Assembly: GCA_017513095.1 (NCBI GenBank) | Contig: JAFWDJ010000032.1 | Span: forward strand, 1-39,813 | Direction of reading: 5' to 3' | Source of the DNA: Clostridia bacterium | GTDB taxonomy: Bacteria > Bacillota > Clostridia > Oscillospirales > RGIG577 | DNA: 39,813 bases | The notes under the pieces: model-generated | The model's input: only the letters and a program-made list of their open reading frames with translations | Database searches by the model: none | What the model was told of the DNA's origin: nothing | Program-made: the position numbers and the translations under genes | Shown here: one piece after another, positions 27,616 to 34,209 of the stretch | Layout: each line of letters opens with the position of its first letter | How positions within the stretch are numbered: position 1 is the stretch's first letter

Positions 27616-28878
27616 TCACTCGATTATCCCCGTAGCGGGGAACATCTTCATAAAGACGTCGCCGCACTTGCCGTGCCTGTGCTTCGCCACGTTAAAAGAA
27701 ATCCCCTTGAACTCACCGAGCTTGTTCGTCCCCTCGGTCTCCGTCTCCGACAGGAGAATAACGCCGTCGGCATCCTGCTCCAAATTGCCGCTGTCGCGCA
27801 GATGAAATACCTCCGGTGCGCCCTTTGCCGCTTCACGGTTAAGCTGAGCGAGGCACAGCACGGGGACGCCGAACTTTAATGCCATCTGCTTTAACTCCCG
27901 CGAAAAGTCGCTTATAACGTCGTAGCGCGAGCGCGTATCGCCCGCCTGACGCGACAAAAGCCCGATGTAGTCTATTACCACAAACTCCGGCTTGTCCTTC
28001 ATGCGGCGTATCTGCGCGCTTATCTGAGCCGTCGTCGCTCTCCCCGAAATACTGCGGAAGCGGCTTGTTTTGAGCCGCGATATCGCCTCCGTGACGCGGC
28101 GGCGTTCCTCGTCGTTCATTTCGCCGTTTAAGACCTTCGTATACGTCACGACGGCTTCTCGCGCCACACGGCGCGCCGCTATCTGCTCTGCGGTCATCTC
28201 CATGTTCACGTACATGACAGTCTTGCCGCGCGTCGCCACGTTCTGAGCTACCGAAAGCGCGACCGTCGTCTTTCCCTTGCCTGGACGCCCCGCCAATATG
28301 TAAAGGCCGCCCTCTACAAATCCGCCGCCCAAAATGCGGTCAAGGGGGGCAAAGCCCGTGGGGACGCGCACCTGTCCGCCTTCCGCAAGACTGCGGGCAA
28401 GCGCGATAAGGTCTGAATTATAAAAGACGTCGTTCGCCTTCGCGCCCTTTTCCTTTGCCGCTTCAAGCGCATTGAGTACATCCTCCGTTATCTCGTCTAC
28501 GTCCCTGCCCGTTGCGATATCCTCGTGCACCCGAAGGGCGAGTTCATTAAGACGATTGCGCGCCGCCTTCTCTCTGAGCCCTGCGCAGTAATCGGGCAGA
28601 GCCGCCACACTCCCCACGGCCTCCATAGCCGCAAGCCACACGGCCTTGTCTGCCGCCTTGCCGTTCTTTTCAAGCAGAGCCATTACCGTAAGATGATCGA
28701 TATTCGCTCCCTCGTCGGACAGCGCACACGCGGCCTCGAACGCATCCCTGTATTCGGAAGTCGTGAAGTCCTCGGCGGCTATCAGTCCCGCTGCCGTTAT
28801 TAAGGCGTCTTCATCACCGAGAAGGATAGCCCCGATTATCGCTTGCTCAATATCCTGAGCATCAAAATTATTTATCAT
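27616..28878 (-). CDS. dnaB: Replicative DNA helicase DnaB
   Basis: A 420-residue hexameric 5'-3' replicative helicase. The N-terminal DnaB domain (about 1-105) starts QDIEQAIIGAILLGDEDA, and the RecA-like C-terminal domain has Walker A GRPGKGKTT (197-205), MEMTAEQIAARR, Walker B VVIDYIGLL and the LRDSGNLEQDADGVILL motif of the family. It is shorter than chromosomal DnaB (about 440-450) and is coded by the element, next to a replication initiator-like gene, so it probably serves element replication after excision. The start codon overlaps the stop of the upstream 51-residue gene. Confidence 0.94.
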   Translation of the reverse strand: MINNFDAQDIEQAIIGAILLGDEDALITAAGLIAAEDFTTSEYRDAFEAACALSDEGANIDHLTVMALLEKNGKAADKAVWLAAMEAVGSVAALPDYCAGLREKAARNRLNELALRVHEDIATGRDVDEITEDVLNALEAAKEKGAKANDVFYNSDLIALARSLAEGGQVRVPTGFAPLDRILGGGFVEGGLYILAGRPGKGKTTVALSVAQNVATRGKTVMYVNMEMTAEQIAARRVAREAVVTYTKVLNGEMNDEERRRVTEAISRLKTSRFRSISGRATTAQISAQIRRMKDKPEFVVIDYIGLLSRQAGDTRSRYDVISDFSRELKQMALKFGVPVLCLAQLNREAAKGAPEVFHLRDSGNLEQDADGVILLSETETEGTNKLGEFKGISFNVAKHRHGKCGDVFMKMFPATGIIE

Positions 28879-29023
28879 GCTCTATATCCTTTCTTAAGTT
28901 TTTTGTCGCTTTAATTTCGGCAATTGCTTTTTTGGCAATCTCATGACAAGGCTTTCTCTCCATTATGCCGTCAGCGACTTGATCGGCGACAGCCTCCAAC
29001 CAATTATTTGAATTATTATTCAT
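28868..29023 (-). CDS. Small hypothetical protein (51 aa)
   Basis: A 51-codon frame whose end overlaps the dnaB start by 11 bases, with AGAGG 6 bases before the ATG. The product (MNNNSNNWLEAVADQVADGI, then a lysine-rich half) has no recognised domain. Overlap with dnaB suggests translational coupling; a role in helicase loading can only be guessed from position. Confidence 0.65.
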   Translation of the reverse strand: MNNNSNNWLEAVADQVADGIMERKPCHEIAKKAIAEIKATKNLRKDIEHDK

Positions 29024-29101
29024 TGTTTACCTCTGTTCTTAATTGGCGGGGAGCGCGCTTTTCGCGGCGCGCCCCCGCCTGTTTTATTATTTAGTTTTAT
29101 C

Positions 29102-29503
29102 TTATGTTTTTAATGCGTCACCTTTTTGGACTACGCTGTCGTCACCTTTTTGGACTACGCTGTCGTCACCTTTCTGGACTACGCTACCTTCACCTTTAGG
29201 TAACGGTACGGCTGTGTTCGTGAGCTTGTAGCGCGTTGGGTTTTTCCCGTTCGTTTTATAATCCAGAATGCCGTGATTAAAAAGCTCGTCGCGTGCGCGT
29301 ATTATAGTTTCTTTCTTCAAACCCGTATAGTCTCTTAAATAATCCAGCGTAGCGAGAAACCATTCTGGCCAGTACGCCGAATTGTCCACCTCTATCAGGC
29401 ATAGCCACAATAAACGCGCCCTTGGGCTTAATTTAAGTTTTCGGGAGAACGCAATGGCATGTCTCATCTCCGATATGTAGTTTCTTGAATTACTTTCGCT
29501 CAT
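29102..29503 (-). CDS. Replication initiator-like helix-turn-helix protein with 8-residue repeats
   Basis: A 133-residue protein. The N-terminal 100 residues (ISEMRHAIAFSRKLKLSPRA to LFNHGILDYKTNGKNPTRYK) look like the winged-helix part of phage and element replisome-organiser proteins. The C-terminus is three tandem repeats of the type GDDSVVQK, coded by a 24-bp DNA repeat at 29117-29188. Related proteins are often longer, so this one may be shortened after the repeats. It lies upstream of dnaB. The start at 29503 follows GAGGAAAG. DnaD-like or O-protein-like function is inferred, not proven. Confidence 0.7.
   Translation of the reverse strand: MSESNSRNYISEMRHAIAFSRKLKLSPRARLLWLCLIEVDNSAYWPEWFLATLDYLRDYTGLKKETIIRARDELFNHGILDYKTNGKNPTRYKLTNTAVPLPKGEGSVVQKGDDSVVQKGDDSVVQKGDALKT
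29117..29188. repeat. Three tandem 24-bp repeats inside the initiator-like gene
   Basis: The unit GTCACCTTTTTGGACTACGC plus TGTC occurs at 29117-29140 and 29141-29164 (identical) and 29165-29188 (few changes), with a degraded fourth start at 29189. In-frame; resembles origin iterons placed in an initiator gene. Confidence 0.9.
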
Positions 29504-29681
29504 TTTGGCACTTTCCTCTTGTCAAGGCCGTGCCTTGAGTGATAAAGTATAAATATAGGATTACCCGCTTCGGCGGGACTTGCATACTTCTATTCCGGCG
29601 CACCGCCAAGTGAAAAGTCGGGATAGAAGTATTTTTTTGCCCCGATGCCGCTCGCCACAAAGGTGGCTCTCTTGCTGTCAT
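29490..29681 (-). CDS. Possible small protein (63 aa)
   Basis: An open frame with an excellent ribosome site (GAGGAGG, 7 bases before the ATG at 29681), starting 15 bases after the excisionase stop and overlapping the next gene by 14 bases. The product (MTAREPPLWRAASGQKNTSI and on) shows no recognised family, and the frame runs across a strong inverted repeat. It could equally be a translated leader or non-coding. Confidence 0.35.
   Translation of the reverse strand: MTAREPPLWRAASGQKNTSIPTFHLAVRRNRSMQVPPKRVILYLYFITQGTALTRGKCQNERK
29585..29638 (+). terminator. Strong hairpin with T-run, opposite to the surrounding genes
   Basis: TACTTCTATTCCG (29585-29597) pairs with CGGGATAGAAGTA (29619-29631) with one mismatch, followed by seven T on the plus strand. 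It has the form of a rightward intrinsic terminator inside a leftward operon. Confidence 0.6.
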
Positions 29682-29695
29682 GGTCACACCTCCTC

Positions 29696-29899
29696 TCATA
29701 CGTGCTTCTCACGGCACCACGCTTCGAAGGCGCGACGCTCAACTTTGTAATTCTTACCCACACGGATTACAGCCGGCCCATCCTTTCTGTAGAACAGCTT
29801 ACGTGCCGTGGGGATCGAGCAGCCAAGCATTTGGGCAATATCCTTTGTTGTGTAAAAAATCAGTCTCTCGTCATTCTGGTCTGCAGTTTTATCTATCAT
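29696..29899 (-). CDS. Excisionase-type helix-turn-helix protein
   Basis: A 67-residue MerR/excisionase-like DNA-binding protein: YTTKDIAQMLGCSIPTARKL is the helix-turn-helix, followed by the wing and RRAFEAWC. Such proteins direct integrase towards excision or regulate the operon. The start at 29899 is chosen because AAGGAGG lies 8 bases upstream; an in-frame ATG at 29917 lacks a site. It overlaps the upstream gene by 11 bases. Confidence 0.85.
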   Translation of the reverse strand: MIDKTADQNDERLIFYTTKDIAQMLGCSIPTARKLFYRKDGPAVIRVGKNYKVERRAFEAWCREKHV

Positions 29900-30209
29900 G
29901 GATAAGACCTCCTTCATTAATATCTTTGCGTCTGCGCGCGGCGGCGAAATTGAGCTTCGCCCGCGCGCTTAATTTACGCCGCGTTTCCTCGCTTATTTTA
30001 CGAGGCTTTTTAACCCCTATAAGCTTCTTGGTGAAAGTATACGTCCTTGAGTGTTCGTCCTCGGAAATAAGGGTAACTGTCGAGGATTTTGCCCTCATTT
30101 CGTCGAGTATACGCATGAGCCGCCTGTCGTGCGTATAGCAGACGGCGTTTTCCTCGCCCTCGTTATACGTGATAACGGTCTCCTGCTCGACTTTTGATAA
30201 TCGCGCCAT
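29889..30209 (-). CDS. Conserved element-associated hypothetical protein (106 aa)
   Basis: Starts at the ATG at 30209 behind AAAGGAG. The product begins MARLSKVEQETVITYNEGEE, has a middle part HDRRLMRILDEMRAK, and ends with a basic segment (KKPRKISEETRRKLSARAKL). From memory, similar VEQET-starting proteins are frequent next to excisionases in clostridial integrative elements; their function is not known to me. A role in early regulation or DNA binding is inference from charge and position. Confidence 0.75.
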   Translation of the reverse strand: MARLSKVEQETVITYNEGEENAVCYTHDRRLMRILDEMRAKSSTVTLISEDEHSRTYTFTKKLIGVKKPRKISEETRRKLSARAKLNFAAARRRKDINEGGLIHDR

Positions 30210-30223
30210 GTAATGCTCCTTTC

Positions 30224-30379
30224 TCACGCCTTGCCTTCGGCCTGAAGTTTCTTTTCCGCCTTGCGCTCCCAATAACGCTTGTTATTTTCGGCGATGCGTG
30301 CCTTGTTCTTTCGGCGGTATTCACGGTAATACTCTCGCTTGGTTTCTTTGACCGTCTTTTCAAGTTCGGAACGCTTCAT
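30224..30379 (-). CDS. Small basic element protein (51 aa)
   Basis: Starts at the ATG at 30379 after a GGGGGGTG site. The product is strongly charged and probably helical (TKREYYREYRRKNKARIAEN, then NKRYWERKAEKK). It is the first gene of the leftward operon, 15 bases upstream of the 106-residue gene. An upstream in-frame ATG (30484) would cross the promoter and is rejected. Function unknown; short proteins of this YYREYRRKN type are common in phage early regions. Confidence 0.7.
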   Translation of the reverse strand: MKRSELEKTVKETKREYYREYRRKNKARIAENNKRYWERKAEKKLQAEGKA

Positions 30380-30410
30380 TAGTTCACCCCCCTTTGTTTT
30401 TATTTTTCTC

Positions 30411-30439
30411 TTGACTTTGTTTGGGAACAATGATATTAT
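30411..30439 (+). promoter_or_regulatory. Rightward promoter (repressor-integrase)
   Basis: TTGACT, 17-base spacer, TATTAT. Its -10 overlaps the -10 of the leftward promoter. Confidence 0.7.
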
Positions 30440-30462
30440 AATTGTGACAAAATAAAAGTCAA
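30435..30462 (-). promoter_or_regulatory. Leftward promoter (excision-replication operon)
   Basis: Minus strand: TTGACT, 16-base spacer, perfect TATAAT at 30440-30435. The two promoters share the -10 region on opposite strands. Confidence 0.7.
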
Positions 30463-30508
30463 GCCAAAAACAAAAATATGTCATGTCAAATTAAACTTTG
30501 TGACAAAA
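30442..30508. promoter_or_regulatory. Candidate repressor operators
   Basis: The palindrome TTGTGACAA, each time followed by AA, occurs at 30442-30452 and 30498-30508. The first copy lies in the leftward promoter's spacer; the second lies between the rightward promoter and the repressor start. A spaced form TTGT-N6-ACAA is at 30417-30430. Confidence 0.5.
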
Positions 30509-30536
30509 ATCAAGAATGAAAATGGGAGGTCTTCCT

Positions 30537-31310
30537 ATGAGTGACAAAAAAACTATTGAGAATGTTATTGATCTGGATAGATTGAGAGCACTTATCGATA
30601 AGGAAAAGGCGAGGCAAGTCATTGCCGATAAAATCGGATGTAACGTGTCGTTGATAACGCGCCATTATAATGCACAGAAAATTGTAACCGTTGATTTCCT
30701 GAAAAAGTATGCCGAATACTTTAACGTATCCGCCGATTACTTATTAGGCTTGACCGATGCGCCGACGAACGACAAAGATTTACGCTTCGTATGCGACTAT
30801 ACGGGCTTGAGTGAAGAAGCGGTCAAGAGTATCAAATACGCCGAGAAAAATACGCTGCTTTCCGCAGGATATAATTTGCTTGACATAAACAAAGTGGATA
30901 AATATATAGACCAAGCGCGTCCGATTATATCTCATATACTCTCAAACAAGCAGTTTTACGGTTTGATTGCGAAGCAGCTGATTATTAGAGCGAACAAATT
31001 GCGGCAGATTGAAATACTGTATGAGTTTGATAAGGCTTATGACACCGTTTTCTCAAATGAAGGCAAAACTCCGACAGAGAAGGATATAGGATATGTGCTG
31101 AAGGCAAACGATGAGGTTTTGAAATTATATAGCGAAACGAAAGCGTATGCCTATGATATGCAGGAGGATTTAAAAGTAATCTTTCCGTTTTTCAACGATT
31201 TACCAAGCAGAGATAAAATAGACAAGCTGCGAGAGGTTGTCCACAGGTGGACTTACGTAAGAGCATTGGAAAAAGCGAATGACAACACGGGAGGTGCAGA
31301 CAATGGCTAA
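30537..31310 (+). CDS. Cro/CI-family repressor
   Basis: A 257-residue protein with an N-terminal Xre-type helix-turn-helix (about 10-70: LRALIDKEKARQVIADKIGC, then SLITRHYNAQ, ending FNVSADYLLGL, a typical Xre C-cap) and a helical C-terminal part with no peptidase motif, so it is not a LexA-like self-cleaving repressor. It is clearly more AT-rich than the flanking genes. The ATG at 30537 follows GGGAGGT. It overlaps the integrase start by eight bases, so lysogeny control and integration are co-expressed. Confidence 0.85.
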   Translation: MSDKKTIENVIDLDRLRALIDKEKARQVIADKIGCNVSLITRHYNAQKIVTVDFLKKYAEYFNVSADYLLGLTDAPTNDKDLRFVCDYTGLSEEAVKSIKYAEKNTLLSAGYNLLDINKVDKYIDQARPIISHILSNKQFYGLIAKQLIIRANKLRQIEILYEFDKAYDTVFSNEGKTPTEKDIGYVLKANDEVLKLYSETKAYAYDMQEDLKVIFPFFNDLPSRDKIDKLREVVHRWTYVRALEKANDNTGGADNG

Positions 31311-32478
31311 GAAGAACGCTAACGGCGACGGCGGCATATTTTACAGCAAGTCTCAAAAGCTGTGGCGCGGTCAGATAACCATAGGCTACGACGAGAACGG
31401 CAATCAGAGACGCAAGAGCGTTTCGGGCAAGAACCCGCAGGAGGTCAGGCAGAAGCTCAAGCAGATCGAGTACGGCATATTCTCCGGCGAATTCGTCGAT
31501 AAGAGCAATATAACGATATACCACCTTGCAAAACAGATGATCGTCGACAAGTACAATCTGAACGAGATAAAAGAAAACACGTATCTTACTCACATTTCGA
31601 CGCTGAAGCGGCTGCAGCCCATATACAATACGCCGCTTCAGAAGGCGAACGAAACGCAGATCAGGGCTTATCTGCAGGGACGGATAAATAAATCGAACTC
31701 CATACTGAAAAAGGACTTTCAGCTTCTCAACGCGACGTTCAAAGAAGCAATTAAGCGCGAAATAATCACAAAAAACCCGATGGATCATATAAAGCAGCCG
31801 AGGTCAAAGCAGAAGCGCGAGAAGGTAAGAGCCTTCACACTCGACGAGCAGAACAAGCTTCTCTTTGTCCTTCTGAACGTGGATATAAAATACAGCCGGC
31901 AGATGCTTCTGTCCATGTTTACGGGAATGCGCATGGGCGAAGTCAACGCCCTGACGAAGCGGGACGTAAATCTTATATTCAATACGATAAGCGTAAACAA
32001 GACGATCTCACGCGGCGAGAAGGGCAAGGCCGTTTTGGGCGATACGGCAAAGACCTACGCGGGCAACAGGACGATTATAATGACCGAGGACGTTCGGACG
32101 ATACTTTCGGAGTGCATGGAATACGCCGAAGGCGATATGCTCTTTACGACAGAAAGCGGCGGCCTCGTTACGAGCAATCAGGTGAACATGGAGCTTTCGC
32201 GCGTCCTGAAGAAATATAAGATAGTCGACGAGACGGTACGCGGGAAGGTGTCGTGCCATTCTCTTAGGCACACATACGCCACAAGGATGATTGAAGGCGG
32301 TATGCAGCCGAAGGTATTGCAGAAGCTCTTAGGGCATACGGATATAAGAATAACGATGGACACATACTGCGACGCCTTCGATAAATTCCAAAGCGAGAAC
32401 ATCGCCGCCGCGAATGAATATCTTCGTCAAAACGGCCTCACATTACAGCCTTCCAAACAGGCTTCCGATGCCGTATAA
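31303..32478 (+). CDS. int: Tyrosine recombinase (integrase)
   Basis: A 391-residue phage-type integrase. It has an N-terminal arm-binding domain (GDGGIFYSKSQKLWRGQITI), a SAM-like core-binding domain (about 70-165) and the catalytic domain with R210 (TGMRMGE), H319-x2-R322 (CHSLRH), H345 (LLGHTD) and the nucleophile Y355 (TMDTY). It catalyses recombination between the tRNA-Leu core and the element's attP. The start at 31303 has GGGAGGTG upstream and overlaps the repressor gene. The right arm-type repeats and attR lie just downstream, a normal int-att layout. Confidence 0.96.
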   Translation: MAKKNANGDGGIFYSKSQKLWRGQITIGYDENGNQRRKSVSGKNPQEVRQKLKQIEYGIFSGEFVDKSNITIYHLAKQMIVDKYNLNEIKENTYLTHISTLKRLQPIYNTPLQKANETQIRAYLQGRINKSNSILKKDFQLLNATFKEAIKREIITKNPMDHIKQPRSKQKREKVRAFTLDEQNKLLFVLLNVDIKYSRQMLLSMFTGMRMGEVNALTKRDVNLIFNTISVNKTISRGEKGKAVLGDTAKTYAGNRTIIMTEDVRTILSECMEYAEGDMLFTTESGGLVTSNQVNMELSRVLKKYKIVDETVRGKVSCHSLRHTYATRMIEGGMQPKVLQKLLGHTDIRITMDTYCDAFDKFQSENIAAANEYLRQNGLTLQPSKQASDAV

Positions 32479-32488
32479 AAACGCTGAC

Positions 32489-32576
32489 AAATACTGTTAA
32501 ATCAAGTTGAAAATACGATGCGTAGCACACGGTAGCACACTAAAATTTAAAAAAGTCAGTATTTATGCGGGTTTTT
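32489..32576 (+). promoter_or_regulatory. Right integrase arm-type repeats
   Basis: AAATACTGTTAAATCAAG (32489-32506), GTAGCACAC twice (32521-32540) and AAAAGTCAGTATTTATGCGG (32551-32570, continuing GTTTTTAG) match the left-end repeats at 25935-26032 with only a few differences. Confidence 0.7.
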
Positions 32577-32590
32577 AGGGGGTATTGTTT

Positions 32591-32605
32591 TGTCACCCGC
32601 ACCAA
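32591..32605 (+). other. attR, right attachment site
   Basis: TGTCACCCGCACCAA, identical to attL. It is the original tRNA-Leu 3' end left outside the element after integration. Confidence 0.88.
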
Positions 32606-32646
32606 GCCGCCGTCTTGCCCCATTCGGGGTGAGGCGGCGGTTATTT
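32606..32646 (+). terminator. Displaced original terminator of tRNA-Leu
   Basis: GCCGCC/GGCGGC with an inner GCCCC/GGGGT pairing and a T-rich tail directly after attR. Before integration it would have followed the tRNA CCA end directly. Confidence 0.65.
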
Positions 32647-32649
32647 ATT

Positions 32650-32789
32650 GTGACAGGACTTGAACCTTAAGAAGGCGGGCGCCGTTAAGAAAACAGTCCG
32701 GTGGACTGTTTTTAGGCGGCCGGAGCGCAGGCGGCTGTGCCGACAAGCTCGGCATATGCAAAGCATATGCGGTCCTGTCACCCGCACCA
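32650..32789 (+). repeat. Structured unit carrying a second tRNA-Leu 3' end
   Basis: GTGACAGGAC (32650-32659) and GTCCTGTCAC (32772-32781) form perfect 10-bp inverted ends, which are themselves T-arm/acceptor sequence of tRNA-Leu; TGACAGGACTTGAACC (32651-32666) is the exact complement of the tRNA stretch 25865-25880. Inside are hairpins AAAACAGTCC/GGACTGTTTT (32690-32712), GCCG/CGGC (32739-32753) and GCATATGC/GCATATGC (32752-32770). It ends in GTCCTGTCACCCGCACCA (32772-32789), an 18-base match to the tRNA 3' end. Confidence 0.75.
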
Positions 32790-32797
32790 TGAAAGGC

Positions 32798-32845
32798 AAA
32801 TCCGAACCCTTCGCCAATCGGCCCGGGTTCGGATTTGTTGTTTGT
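32798..32845 (+). terminator. Terminator-like hairpin after the second tRNA 3' end
   Basis: AAATCCGAACCC (32798-32809) pairs with GGGTTCGGATTT (32825-32836), followed by a T-rich tail. It could also stop leftward cinA transcripts. No gene is seen in 32846-32934. Confidence 0.6.
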
Positions 32846-32934
32846 TTCTAATATCCGAAATTTAATCTCAAAAATGCAAAAGCGGAAAGCGGAAGACGTT
32901 AAAGACGCATATTTCTTGCCGCCTTTCCCCCATG

Positions 32935-34191
32935 CTACCTCATCTGCGCGGCTCTCCTTAACATATCCAACGCATAATTTGCCGTAATCAGGCGCACCAT
33001 TTCGCGCACGGTGTACGAAATATTGAGCTTGCGCGTCTTTACTTCCGTGCCGTCGTAAAGCGCGATGTACACAAGGCCCGCGGGCTTCTGCTCGCTTTGG
33101 CCGGGGCCCGCGACTCCCGTCACGGCGAGGCCGAAATCGGCGCCCGACGCCTCGTATATGCCCTTCGCCATTGATATGGCGCACTCCTCGCTTACGGCGC
33201 CGTGCTCCTTTATTATCGCCTCGTCTACACCGAGAAGCTTCATCTTCGCCTCGTTCGAGTACGCGACTACGCCCATGCCGAACACGTCGGACGCGCCGGG
33301 GATATCCGTTATGCGCTTCGCGATAAGGCCGCCGGTGCAGCTCTCCGCGAACGCCGCGCGAAGTCCCTTCTCCTTTAACAGCTTCACGATGGCGTTCTCT
33401 ATCGTGCCGACGTCGACGCCGTAAATATAATCGCCTACGCGCTCTCTCACTTTTTCTATCGCCTCGTCGATGAGCCGCTCGGCCTCCTCCTTCGTCTTGC
33501 ACTTCGCCGTAACGCGCAGAATGCATTCGCCCTCCTTCGCGTAGGGCGCGATGGTCGGATTCGTCGACGTCGTCATCATATCGTAGAGCCTGTCCTCGAG
33601 CGTCGACTCGCCTATACCGGCCGTGTAGATCGTCTTCGACGCGATTATCGAATCGCAGAACTGCGAAAGATAGTCGACGACCGAATTTTCGAACATCGTC
33701 GTCATCTCTCTGGGCGGGCCGGGCAGCATGATCGCGATCTTCCCGTTGTCGTCCTCCACGGCGCAGCCGGGAGCCGTGCCCATCTTGTTCTCAAAGATGA
33801 CCGAGCCCTCGGGCATAAGCGCCTGCTTTAGGTTGTTCGGCGTCATTTCACGCTTTATCTTCTTGAAAAAGCCCTCGATGCGCGCCCGCGACGGCTCGTG
33901 CATAACGAGCTTCCTGCCGAAATTGCGCGCTATCGTCTCCTTTGAAAGGTCGTCGTAGGTGGGACCGAGTCCCCCCGTCGTAATGATGATATCGGCGCGC
34001 GACTTCGCAAGCTCCAGCGCGCGTTCGAGCCTGTCGGGGTTGTCGCCCACGGTCGTCTGATAATATACGTCGATGCCCATCTGCGACAGCTTCTCGGATA
34101 TATACTTCGCGTTCGTGTTTAAGATATTTCCCAAAAGCAGCTCCGTGCCTATGGAGATAAGCTCCGCGCTCTTTTTACTCGTCTTTTCCAT
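32935..34191 (-). CDS. cinA: CinA family protein (competence/damage-inducible; NMN deamidase)
   Basis: A 418-residue protein. The N-terminal MoCF/COG1058 domain (about 8-175: ELISIGTELLLGNILNTNAK, TTGGLGPTYDD, LPGPPREM) is joined to a C-terminal PncC-type domain (about 260-415: AESCTGGLIAKRI, TGVAGPG) that in characterised members deamidates nicotinamide mononucleotide to recycle NAD. Full-length CinA is typical of Firmicutes. It follows thiI by 18 bases on the minus strand and is probably co-transcribed with nifS-thiI. Confidence 0.95.
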   Translation of the reverse strand: MEKTSKKSAELISIGTELLLGNILNTNAKYISEKLSQMGIDVYYQTTVGDNPDRLERALELAKSRADIIITTGGLGPTYDDLSKETIARNFGRKLVMHEPSRARIEGFFKKIKREMTPNNLKQALMPEGSVIFENKMGTAPGCAVEDDNGKIAIMLPGPPREMTTMFENSVVDYLSQFCDSIIASKTIYTAGIGESTLEDRLYDMMTTSTNPTIAPYAKEGECILRVTAKCKTKEEAERLIDEAIEKVRERVGDYIYGVDVGTIENAIVKLLKEKGLRAAFAESCTGGLIAKRITDIPGASDVFGMGVVAYSNEAKMKLLGVDEAIIKEHGAVSEECAISMAKGIYEASGADFGLAVTGVAGPGQSEQKPAGLVYIALYDGTEVKTRKLNISYTVREMVRLITANYALDMLRRAAQMR

Positions 34192-34209
34192 ATTGTCCCC
34201 CTCGTGTAT

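Larger units (their letters stand above)
25876..32605. mobile_element. 6.7-kb integrated element in tRNA-Leu
   Basis: Bounded by identical 15-bp cores at the tRNA-Leu 3' end and downstream of the integrase. It contains a tyrosine integrase, a Cro/CI-like repressor, an excisionase, a replication initiator-like protein, a DnaB helicase, a sigma-70-like factor and small hypotheticals. Paired arm-type repeats lie at both ends. No structural, packaging, relaxase or type IV secretion genes are present. The size and gene set suit an integrative mobilizable element, a phage satellite, or the replication module of a decayed prophage. Confidence 0.9.

Noticed and set aside
29117-29188. CRISPR or microsatellite
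   Set aside because: Direct 24-bp repeats without spacers, in frame within a gene; better read as iterons or protein repeats.
32591-32604. A second functional tRNA-Leu gene
   Set aside because: Only the 3' acceptor strand and CCA are present; there is no D arm, anticodon arm or promoter.
32645-33526. Minus-strand 293-codon frame across cinA
   Set aside because: It is antisense-frame reading of cinA and the structured repeat; no family signature.
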